This document shows positions 10,570-20,528 of a stretch of DNA of 64,000 nt, one piece after another. Position 1 is the first letter of the stretch; each line of letters opens with the position of its first letter. The stretch covers positions 10,359,118 through 10,423,117 of the forward strand of contig OZ234503.1 of assembly GCA_965153455.1 (NCBI GenBank), in the 5' to 3' direction. The notes under the pieces are model-generated. The model did no database searches. It had not been told where the DNA came from and was given only the letters and a program-made list of their open reading frames with translations. The position numbers were made by a program, and so were the translations under genes. The stretch is from Sphagnum compactum (Eukaryota > Bryophyta > Sphagnopsida > Sphagnales).

Positions 10570-12960
10570 CAGCCATTAGACGTAAACGTTATAACTTTTG
10601 GAGATGGTGACCTCGGCTCTGTCCTTTGGAAATTCTTAACATTCTTTTCCAACCTTTGGCCATTGAAAATGTAGTTCATTTTCAATTTGTTCCTTTTGAA
10701 ATTGGCTTGGATGTGAAAAAAATTTCCATTGAAAAATCAAGCTAGGTGACTTGGGTCCCCTATCCATGTAGGACCCAACAATAATACTAAAATTCGAATT
10801 ATAGAAATGAGATCAAGAAAGAAAACTACAAACCTAAACACAATAATGAATATTATAAAAATAAGAGGAAATAAGGAATGTTACACAAATGATACACAAA
10901 TGAGACAAAAAACCAAGACTAATCAAATTGGAAAAAATAATGTGAACTCCAAACTTGAGTTAAGGTGAAATTCATATGCACTTTATTATAGATTGGGAAT
11001 GTACATCCAATCCACTCTTTCCCATGGTACAATTATTGAAAAATGTCATTAAACTCTAACCATTATAAACCTTAAACACTATGCCAATCACCGATATCAC
11101 TTTTCTAATGGAGTCCAATTGTAAGGAGGTCCCATCATAACATTCATAGCCGACTGTAGACTTCTTTGCACGTTGTGATTTGGGTTTGACATCTCTTTAA
11201 GCTAAACCCTAAAATGTGACATGGTTGACAAATCCACAAAATATTCAACATCAATCTATTCTTGCCATATGAGCTTTGCAAGCTTACCCACTGAATATGT
11301 CTCTGACTTCGGAATTTGAGGGTGTGTTAGTCCCATTCATTGAGGAGATTCAATAGAACCTCGTTCGCTGTAAGTATAAAAGAGCTTTGGTGCCACCCAC
11401 CATTGAAGTTGTCGTTGAATTGCGATTTTCTCTTTTATCACAAATCCATATGGGAATGGGTTATCCTCCCCTGGCCTCCCAGCCTCTCCCTAGTCACACA
11501 CCAATGTATATAGCCAAAAGGTTGTTCGATGGAAAATGCAACATGGTGTTGTTATCTGATAAATCATTATGTAATGTCCTAAACTATTGGATTGCATTCA
11601 TGATGCACAAAAATGCCCAAGCCAATCTCACCCATGTTCGTCTAAATGTCACGAGATGTTGGCGGGTCTCAAAATCTGACTGTCCCCCTCTCAAAAGCTC
11701 TTGAGTGTTGAGGGATTGATTTTGGTTATTGTGGTACTTCAACATCTCCTAAAGCGTGCCTCTATTCCACCACAATTGGTACACCTCCATGGTTTCTGGA
11801 TGGATGGCATAAAACTTTATGATACCCATATGATTAGTGGAACAAGCCAATGCCTCCATAGAAAGTTAGCACCGGGCCTTGTAATTATCCTTAGTTTTTA
11901 GCTTTTTGCTAGCAAACTCAACGTACAAAGGCACTTGATCAAAGTTCTCAATCTACACTTTTCGAATTTTGTTGTGTCCACCTTGCCAACTTGGACCATT
12001 CAAAGTAGGCACAATGGTGGCATAATGATGGCACCCAAATGATCCTTCGTCCTTGTGCTTAGTTCAAGTTGCATTTTGCCCCTTCTTTGCCCATGAAAGT
12101 AATCGTGTTTTACTTTTGGCAAATTTTTTGGACCAACCCATCCACCATTTCACCTTTTCATGCAACAAACAAATTTTGGCAGAGGGAATCCTCCTTTAAT
12201 GGGTAAATTATTGATACCCATTGGACCAAGTTGAAAGTAGCATCCCTTAGCTTCAAATCTTCCCATCTTGCATAGTCCATGCAATTATGATCCTCTTCAA
12301 ACTTGGGGGCTTCCAAAGCTTTCCAAAAAAAATTTTGCATGGTTGTTCTGTATCAATCAATCCTTTCTAATTGAAGATTAGCATACAACACCATCAAGGT
12401 AGCTATATCCTTCTCCAAGAAGTCCATCACAACTTTTTACATTGCCATAGTGGCCTTTAGAATGGGCCAATTTTCCCTTGCGACCTTTGCTTCTTATGAG
12501 AAGATCCTTTAAAAGTTGACCTAGTTATAAACTTTTTCTCCCTTGAAGATTCTTTTTGAAGGCACTTGGATGTATGGTCTTGAGAAAAATCCTGGGTAGG
12601 ATGCTTAGACATTGAATTAAACATGTTGCCCACACACCTTAACTCCTTCCACCCACAACCCCCGCCTCCCAAGCAAGAATTGCTAGAAGCAATTGTAGTC
12701 TTGCAAGGTTGAAGTAATTAGGCAAAGGAACCCCATAGTACATAGTGTCCTTACCCTTTTTTCCCACCTCCCGTGCTGCACCGAAGTTTTCCGCATTGAT
12801 TGGAAAGAGCAACCAAAGACTAGGAACCCACTATGGCAAATAGAGAAATTTGGAAAAGATGATACAATAGGATGGCAATGGCCAATTTATACTTAGGTTT
12901 GATTTTGTCAAGGAACTAGAGTTTAAACTGATTATAAATGCATTTTCCCATCATTTTAGT
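10570..12960. other. No gene recognised; possible decayed coding sequence
   Basis: Short open stretches occur on both strands, for example 105 codons on + at 11387-11704 and 60-71 codons on - at 12158-12340 and 12457-12672. None has a domain I recognise. The minus-strand stretches at 12672-12158 look more protein-like than random (mixed codon use, few low-complexity runs) but are separated by stops and frame changes. They may be another eroded gene or transposon. Confidence 0.4.
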
Positions 12961-12964
12961 GTAA

Positions 12965-13445
12965 TTGAATTTTGGTCACAACCTATTCATAGAATGACAA
13001 AAATTCGGCCAGCACCTCTTGGATAGGGGCGATTATTCGTTGGGATGACCAAAATTTGGTCACACTCCTTGGATAGGATCGATTGTTACCTAAATAGGGG
13101 TGGAGAGTGTTGGTTGCACTCTTAAACAGGGGTGATTGTTCATCAGGTTGACCAAAATTTGGTTGCATTTCTTGGACAAGGCCGATCGCTACTTGGATAG
13201 GGGTGGAGAATTTCGGTCACACTCTTGGATAGGGGCGATTGCTCATCGGGTTGACTAAAATTTGGTTGCACTCCTTGGATAGGGCCGAATGTTACTTGGA
13301 CAGGGGTGGAAAATTTCGGTCACATTTTTGGATAGGTGATTGGCTGTTGGACAAGGGTGAACAAATTTGGTCACACTCCTAGACAAGGGCAATCACTACT
13401 TGGATAGGGGTGGACAAATTCGGTCCATCCATGGACAAGGTTAAA
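12965..13445. repeat. Minisatellite with alternating ~57-bp half-units
   Basis: GACCAAAATTTGGTCACACT and GACCAAAATTTGGTTGCA-like cores alternate with GGGGTGGA.AATTTCGGTCACA cores. CTTGGATAGGGGCGATT spacers lie between them. The array appears to be built of two alternating half-units (about 115 bp per pair). The core is the same GACC.AAATT.GGTC near-palindrome seen at 6228-6990, with different spacers. Confidence 0.75.
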
Positions 13446-13864
13446 TATATTGTGATTGAATTTTTGTCATGATCTGGACAGTTAAAATTAGTTACATGAT
13501 GTAACAAACTGTTGAGATCAATGTAGTTGATTAAATTGATGGCTAAGATCTCTTTATTTATAACAAATCCAACATAGTTTTCTTGCTGTGACATTTAATG
13601 GTTTCATCATTTAATGTTCTCTTATTTCTTCAAGCAAGAGTGCACGTGTTGGTTTGACATGGTAACTTTTTTACATAGTTCGCACATGTTATGTTTGCAA
13701 TGGTAATTCTTTACCCTTGATACAAAAAATATAGTACTCAGTTTAGTTTAACCTTAGGTTAAGCCTAAACCAACATGACATATGGTTGCATTGTTGTCTA
13801 AACATACGTGAATAACGTGATGTGATAAGGCTGACATTGACAACCCTGTCTTTTATTTGTTTAT

Positions 13865-13985
13865 TGTCCTACAATAACTACCATCCTATAGTTGTCTTGA
13901 AGTAACTATTGTCTTGCATCTTATAGTAGTTATTGTCCTGGAACGGCTACCGTCCTGCAATAGCTACTATCTTGCACATATCGTC
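13865..13985. repeat. Short tandem repeat around CTACTGTCCTGCAATAG
   Basis: The phrase TA.CTACTGTC.TGCA is repeated about six times with substitutions (AACTATTGTCTTGCA, AGTTATTGTCCTGGA, GGCTACCGTCCTGCA, AGCTACTATCTTGCA), about 18-24 bp apart. An isolated related word recurs near 14190-14220. The sequence on to 14880 is AT-rich and holds no recognised gene. Confidence 0.6.
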
Positions 13986-14879
13986 ATTTATAAACTTGAA
14001 AGAAAACTCATAGCCGGCTAGAGACCTCCTATGGTTTCTGCTTACCATTCGTAACACTTACATACTTCTTATACAATGTTATCTATTGTCTATAGCCCCT
14101 TGCAAACCTTTTAGTTGTGCTCTTTACCATTTGCAACAACATTACCTTCCCTGTAAACCTCAAATCTCAAGTCTACTTCCTTGTTGCTACCTTCTAATGG
14201 TAGCTACCATCTTGTGGTAGAGTGCATTTTTGATTCCAGAGACTACCACAAGGAATAGATTATATTTTTAATCTTATAAAAGAAACACATAATTAATATA
14301 TGAATACAACAAAACTCTATATAATCTTAGTATGTACTATCCTTATATTTCCCTCATATTTTAGATAAAACAAAAAACATCAACAAAGAGCCATGAAAAT
14401 ACATCAACCATTTTCCATTGCAATGATAAGAGTACATTCTACTTCCATACTCTCTTCCTCTCACTCTAATGTCACATACACACTTCTTCCCTAAGAGAAC
14501 TTTCCTAATCACATCCAATTTAGAATCATGATATTTTGAATACAAAACAACGATTCATAATCCCCTTTTATCATCCTCTGAATCCCCCCTCCCATATCAC
14601 ACAAGGTTCACATGCGTTCCATGAAAATAAACCCTTTTTATTCTTATCTTAATCCTTCCACACATCCCATAAGTTGGTTGGATAACAAATACCAATCCTT
14701 ATCCTTCTTGGAAATCCCCACATGATTAATGGATTACCACCAACCATTCATCTACCTAATTCCATTAACTTCATCCTTTAATAAAAGACGATAAACCACT
14801 ACCATTAGTAACCTTTTAATTACTAGGATGCCCATGGCACTAATTAACTTAAAAATTTATACCTTTAACAACTCACACA

Positions 14880-15120
14880 TTGGTTAGGTGTCAAAAGGGT
14901 ACTCCAATACTAAAGTTATATCATGGGTGTCTTTATAGGGGGGTCAATATTTTTGCACACCCCTTTAATCCTTCATGGCTGGACAAATTCTTGTCATTTA
15001 ACTTGAAATATGCATTTATGCTTGATGAAATTCCAATTTCTTGGCAAAGCAAGAAGCAATTTATAGTGGCTCTTTTCTTAAATGAAGTTAAATACATTGT
15101 TGCAATTTTTGCCCCAATTT
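14880..15120 (+). mobile_element. Ty1/copia retrotransposon remnant, RNase H region
   Basis: The + strand frame contains KGTPILKLYHGCL, resembling the YLKGTP.LGL.Y stretch that follows copia reverse transcriptase. About 35 residues later comes YAFMLDEIPISWQSKKQFIV and then ALFLNEVKYIVA. This matches the copia RNase H motif known in plants (GY.F.LG...ISW.SKKQ..VALS..EAEY.A). The Ser-Thr-Ser-Gly stretch and the acidic DADWAG segment have eroded, and S.AEAEY is now FLNEVKY, so it is non-functional. No LTRs, integrase or gag were found nearby. It is an isolated fragment next to a Harbinger fragment. Confidence 0.75.
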
Positions 15121-15452
15121 TTTTTAATGGTTTTGTTAATTCTTGAATGATTATTGATTTCTTCAACAAGGTCATATTATTATTTTTTTGATAATTAATC
15201 CACCATTAATCAATTAAGATTTTTTTTGTGTTTTCATGTTTAATTCAAACACATAAAATTTCAATACCATTATCTTCGAGAAATAACAAAGAATAATAAA
15301 ATCACTTTGGTTCTCACCTCTATGGAAGACATTTGGGTGGATATATTAATATAATGTTACCAAATTCAAACATTATATGTGTCTTATATCTTTTATAGAC
15401 TTTTTCTTTTCATTTTCTTGTAGAACGGATGAAATATATATATATATGTTTA

Positions 15453-15880
15453 TCACATGTTTATTTGTGTTTGAGTTTCAAACAAATGGATGAAAGGGGA
15501 TTGAAAAAATGTCATCCAACCGTAATAGTTACAATTGATAGAATCCTTTTGGACAATATTAAGAACCACGTTTCCAGGAAGGGCAATGATTGATATGTGA
15601 CTACCATCAATGGCTTCAAGTACAGAAGGTATTTTATGTTTATTCAAATTATATTACAATAGTCTTTATTCTTGCTCGTGTTGTCTTTGGATATTTGGGG
15701 TTTCAAAATGGTTTTAATTGGTGTATAACATTCTTTAACAATTATTGAAGTTGTACCAATGATTAATTCATAAATTGCATTACAAGCTAACAAAATATTT
15801 TCACTCCCCAATTTTGAAAGTGTAATTGCAAGTTTAGTTTTTATTGGAATATGAGCCCTCATATTTGAATATTTGTTTTA
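15453..15880 (-). mobile_element. PIF/Harbinger (HARBI1-like) transposase fragment
   Basis: On the minus strand, 15862-15644 reads KLAITLSKLGSENILLACNA and then YELIIGTTSIIVKEC. This is the usual HARBI1-family segment before the catalytic domain (KLAI.L..L..G.......+..GIS.STV). The adjoining frame (15647-15453) reads IPSVLEAIDGSHISIIALPG followed by KDSINCNYYGWM. This matches the first catalytic Asp block of DDE_Tnp_4 nucleases (..IDGTHI.I..P......N+K...S.N). The downstream second Asp and Glu blocks were not found before 15450, so the copy is truncated. By family knowledge these enzymes cut and paste DNA with 3-bp target duplications. Confidence 0.75.
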
Positions 15881-15899
15881 CCAATTTTAGGAGCTAGTA

Positions 15900-16370
15900 C
15901 TTATCATAAATACTTGAAAGTGGTTGAACTTATCTTCATATGTTCCCAAAACATTATATTTGAAAAACGCAACAAAGAGTGTTGTTCCATAATTCACCTT
16001 GCTTTTCATAGCTTCACATCATTTTACTCTTCAAACTTCCTCTTTCCATGATGAAAGAAAACATCATCACCAATGCAACACATTGTTCATTTATGATAAG
16101 TTGCTGCAATAACCAAAATGTTTGTAATCACATGTTTGATGGCCATGAAAAAGATGAGGGTCACAAGAATGTTGTGCCTTCTTTCTTCCATGGCCTAGGG
16201 TTAGGGTGTAGAAAGAAGACAATCCTAAGAAGAAAGGATTTTTCAACAAAAATGAATATGATAAGAATGATATAAAGGGAAATGTCCGGTGCTGTTTCTT
16301 TCCAAGATTGAATGGCATTTCATTCTGTGCATTGTATGTGGGGGGAAAAACTTGCATCAGATGTCAAAAT
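15900..16370. other. No gene recognised
   Basis: The stretch is AT-rich, with overlapping short frames on both strands (75 and 88 codons) that look like shadows of each other. Neither shows a domain. It marks the transition to the less AT-rich island that holds the gene at 17622-20235. Confidence 0.5.
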
Positions 16371-16466
16371 GTGTGGTCAATGCAATTGTCTTGATTGGAT
16401 TTTGCTCAAACTATAAATTGTGGTCAATGCGATTGGCCTTGATTGGATTTTGCTCAAACCGTTGCA
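16371..16466 (+). repeat. 48-bp tandem duplication
   Basis: TGTGGTCAATGCAATTGTCT and then TGATTGGATTTTGCTCAAAC, starting near 16371, is repeated 48 bp later as TGTGGTCAATGCGATTGGCC followed by the same second half. There are few mismatches, so this is a fairly recent duplication. No function is evident. Confidence 0.8.
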
Positions 16467-16554
16467 TTACAGCGACGGAGGAATGAGGATTGCGGGCGTT
16501 CTGTGACTCAGGATTGGCCGTCAGTCTATATAAGTGGTGATATCTAAGGTCATA

Positions 16555-16690
16555 GTCCATACCAGTCTGGTACTGGTATGAGGCTGGTATTGCCTCAGGT
16601 GATACGAGACTCAGTATGACCAGTATACATACCAGTACCATGTACCTAGGTTGCTCCCTATATACCAGTACAAAACTGGTTATGACTGTG
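16555..16690. repeat. Cluster of short inverted repeats (ACCAGTA / TACTGGT)
   Basis: The words ATACCAG, TACTGGTAT, ACCAGTAC and ACTGGT alternate at least eight times within 135 bp, for example ATACCAGTCTGGTACTGGTA and later ATACATACCAGTACCATGTA. They can pair into several alternative hairpins. It may be the end of an unrecognised mobile element or simple sequence drift. Confidence 0.55.
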
Positions 16691-17621
16691 ATCATGCTGG
16701 CCATGTCTGTTTTGATTTGGATGGAACTGACAAAACAGTTCCCATCAAAGTGTAGTTTGTGGATCTTTCTCTGCAAGTGCATCGATATTTCTGTGATATC
16801 TGCCAGCCGTTGAACACCATAAAATTTGTTGGTTAGGTCAACATCAAGAAATTTTCTGGCCCCACTTTAGACATTATCTTTGATCAGCTTGCAAGCCTTT
16901 GCTGATGAGCTACCAAGCTGTTCTAATGTGGTTGTTGCCTATGAGCAGCAGTCTGGGCAATTCAGACCGAAAAAGTGGCAAACCCAACAACAAGCTCAGG
17001 AAGTGCATACAGCCATATGAAAGTGGTTGGTGAAAAAGTATCTGCAGAAGTAGCAGCAAAAACTTGCATCATCTACAGGGCCTCAGTAATAGGAGCCTAC
17101 AGTTCATAGCTTGCAAAATAGGACACCAATGGTTTTCTTGATGGAGGTGCTTCTCTAGAGGGTCCAGAGGTCCAGTCCAGAGTATGCCACCATTGTTGTC
17201 TGATTAACATCAAAGAAGATCTTCAAAGATCCAAGTGTAAGAGTGCTTTGCTTTTAGTCTGCATCACAAAATGCCCTTGGGCTATCAGAATTTCAGATTT
17301 TTCTTGATGGGCTATCAATATCCAACTGCAGCAAATACTGATACTTGCCTGTGCGAAGCAGATGGCATAGAGCAAATGGTTACTCATATACCCAAACAAA
17401 CCCAATCAGCACATTGAACACCTGTCTTTGATTTCCAAAATGCTGTTGTGTACAGTTGTGCCAGAATGAATGACTAGACCATTGAATCCAATCACTACAA
17501 CAGCTCCCTGTTAGGAGGTCCTGCATCAAAAAAGGTGAGAGCAGCATTAACCTTGACAAACAACACCTACAAAACCCACTGACAGATTTTATGCCCGCCA
17601 AGTAACCTCTATGTGCAAGTC

Positions 17622-20073
17622 TCATGATAGAACAGGGAGTTCCTGTCCTCTAATAAGCTTCTTCAAATACTGCTTCTCCTCATTGATCTGAGCCTTCTCC
17701 ACCTTATTTCTGGGTTTGATTTTTCTCTTCTCGTCAAGAATCCACTGCAATATTTCACGTTGCTGCTCAAGGGATACAGTTGGTTTGGGTGGGGGTGGTG
17801 GTGATGGCACCCATTCCTGGGATGGTGTATTTGTAGGGGCCATAATGGTGGAAGGCGCTTGTTGAGGAGTTTCTTGTGGCTTTGCTATCTGAGCCTCAGG
17901 TTCAGTATCAGCTGCTTTCTCTGTTGTCTGTGGATTTGGCTTCCTCCCAAACAACACATATGCTGCATCATCCAAATGATAATATTACAATGATGATGTT
18001 CAAGGAGACAGATTGTGTGCTCCGACTGTTTGTCACATTGTATTTCAAACATGACAACAATACCACACTTGGAGACCAGAGGAAAGTGGAATGACACAAA
18101 GTTTGCTACTAAGTATGGTAGAGAGAATACTGACCCCAAGGCTACTGTGTCTGAGAGGGTGGAGACTGTCTAGCCAGCATAAAAAGGTTGCATGATCTTC
18201 CCCAAGGTTTAAATCCTAGGCACCCACCTTTCTCTATGGAAATTGGTTTACCCACCAGCCCCTACTTTAGCTGGGTTGGCTATTATAAGTATGGTAAAGT
18301 GGTAAATTGATCCCATAACCATGAGATGTTGTGTTGGGCCATTTCACAGTTGAAAATCACATGACCCAGAAATTCATGCACATAGTAAAAAGGAATACAA
18401 ACCCTTAAAAACTCATACAATCACTAACCTGGGATCAGTATAAAGTCAAACTATGACTTAAAACAGATGCATTCTTCCCATCAAGACTTGTTAAGCAGCA
18501 GACACAGAGAAGTGAAACAAGGACTCTGGACATCTGACATTCAGTGAGGTACATGTAAGTGAGCAAATTGGTTTGCTTTTGCATGCCCTAAGGCAGACAA
18601 ACCAGTAACTTGCATGCATGGTCTCAGTAGACAGCTGGACTGTCAGGGCTTTGCACTCCTTTTCACCATTACTAATATGTTGTGTTCTTGCCAGTTGGGG
18701 AAGCCATTTTGCAAAAGATTTTAGCTTCATACCTTGACAGCATATCTATACAATTGCAGAAAAAACCCAACAATAACACTTTGAATGTGACCAGTGTGTC
18801 AGTTCCAGAAAAACCAAAACTAACAAGAGAAGAACGAGTGTGGCCATAACCTTTTTAGCACGACTCACTAAGTACCAGATCATCACCTTCACCGTGAGTA
18901 GCAGTGCCTAGCTGCAATGAGTCCACACTTTGACTTCACCAGCACTGCACAGGGGATGTAGATAAGTAGATAACAATCTGCTGAAATTTCAGGCAAACAA
19001 TTATCCAGAATCTGCATCCAAGTTTATGTCACATTCCCAGCAGCACTTAATCATGGTTTTGGCTAGCACTTGAAACAAAAAACGCGTAGCTAACATAGAG
19101 GTCAGCACTATATTTATATTCAAGCTGCAACATGCTTGTGAGGGTTAAGCATCATCTCATTCTAGTTTGTGCATCTACAAGTAAGAATCTAACCCTAAGG
19201 CATAGAGATGCACAAACTGTCTATGCAGGCCTCACTGTGACAAAAGAAAGGGATGTCCAATCTGAACCAGGTAGGCCTCTTGAAAGTTTCTTAATACCAC
19301 ATTGATAAGGTCATTTTGCATTGATTGATCTCAAGAACTAGTGCAGAACAAACCCTGATTTCTGATTGTGACAACACAGGTGCCCATTTGATTGATCACA
19401 GACAAAGAGAGGCAATTGGACAGAAGCAAGTTGGAGCCCAACTGGACTGACACCAAATCATTGATCCTGTATCATGATGATCTTGAGAAGACTGCACTAG
19501 AACAAATGTCACAGACAAGGTGCTACTGACATCATCATTTTTTGTCTTGCCCTATATTTCTCCTGTACAGCATTCGCCCAGGTGTGAAAAAAAACGCTCA
19601 CACCCTGGAGAAACTTGGGAGCCGATATACAGAGTGGAGGAAAACATAGAAGAGAATTTCAAGAGGTTGAGATCACGTTACCGCCAATTCCGAGGTTGAC
19701 AAATAGAAGAGCCCCAGCTGCTCCCTTGTACCGACTCCAGAGGGAAGCCTTCTTCAAAGGTGTTGCGGTCGGCTGTCGCACAGTCACCGATGGCACCGGA
19801 TCTCCCTTCTCCCCACCTGATAAAGCCCAACACACAAATCGTGATATTGAGCATCTTCCGTACCACAACAGCGCATTCCCACAAAAAAATGCTTTGCAAT
19901 ATCTCTACTCATAACAACTCCCAGAAACAATACAAAAGAAGTTGTACAATACATCTGCTGCTGCTCCTCACATTAAACCCATCATGAACTATAACTACTT
20001 TGTGCACTCTTTTGACTCAGAACCAAAGAAGACACCATGGCTCCTTTTATGAAACCTGCACCAAAAACAACGC

Positions 20074-20108
<35 letters not shown>

Positions 20109-20235
20109 GTCTGTGAACAGCAAGCAAAATAAATGCCAACTGCATCATCCAACAAAGGGGTTTTGTACCCGGAGATTGCAGGCCTTTCTTGGGCTTGTTC
20201 ACAAACAACTTGGGTGGGGTATGTGCCTCACTCAT
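17622..20235 (-). CDS. Small single-pass membrane protein, land-plant conserved, 3 exons (180 aa)
   Basis: I modelled three minus-strand exons: 20235-20169, 19816-19682 and 17962-17622 (stop included). Their sum is 543 nt. Both introns (352 and 1719 bp) are phase 1 with GT/AG ends (donors gtacaa and gtaacg; acceptors ttatcag and gatgcag). Joined, they encode 180 residues. Residues 1-45 are polar and Pro/Lys-rich. A short basic run (WSRYKG) is followed by one membrane span (about 54-72, AAGALLFVNLGIGAYVLFG) that is completed exactly across intron 2. An acidic/Pro linker with PPPPP (122-126) follows, then a highly charged helix (about 131-173, EQQREILQWILDEKRKIKP). From memory, flowering plants have small proteins with the same order (membrane span ending in VNL..GAY, then QQREL.KWILEEKRK). 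Their function is not known to me; an organelle or endomembrane location is only a guess. The start is chosen at 20235, with A at -3; an in-frame ATG at 20355 would add 40 Arg-rich residues. No frameshift or internal stop is seen, so it looks functional. Confidence 0.8.
18480..18740 (-). other. Intron 2 of the membrane-protein gene; internal open stretch
   Basis: Inside the 1.7-kb intron lies a 79-codon minus-strand open frame (18730-18491) with no recognisable domain. Intron 2 is less AT-rich than the surrounding DNA and carries no transposon signature. I treat the frame as chance, but an alternative exon cannot be excluded. A hairpin (CCAGGTGTGA...CTCACACCCTGG, 19582-19612) sits about 70 bp inside the donor end. 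Confidence 0.3.
20072..20109. repeat. Intronic microsatellite (CTG)8 then (TG)n
   Basis: Eight perfect CTG units (20073-20096) run directly into about seven TG units. The repeat lies in intron 1 of the 17622-20235 gene, about 60 bp from the intron's 5' end. On the transcribed strand it reads CAG repeats after a CA run. It would be length-variable among individuals. Confidence 0.9.
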
Positions 20236-20528
20236 CCTTATGTGTCCTCCAGTCTTGGTTTCTTCTTCAACGCCACTCTGGTCTTCTCCTTGCGATGATC
20301 GATCTACACCTCCTCTTCTCCACTCCTTGCGCGCTTTGCCTCTCTCTCTCCGCATGCCGCTTCAAGAGGGAACAAGGAAGCGGCAAGAGGGAACAACGAG
20401 ACTAGGTAACGAGTTGTGCCCCCATCCTTGTGGATGATGAATCAATCATCCACCAAGACACAGTCATCATCTATAAAGGATCGATAGATCTCTCATTTGA
20501 TTTGACGCTGTCAAAATTCTATATAGTA

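Noticed and set aside
20047-20355. 102-codon minus-strand frame ending in an alanine run
   Set aside because: Beyond residue 63 (from 20168 down) it is intron 1 read through, and the Ala run is the CAG microsatellite. Only the part up to 20169 is kept as exon 1.
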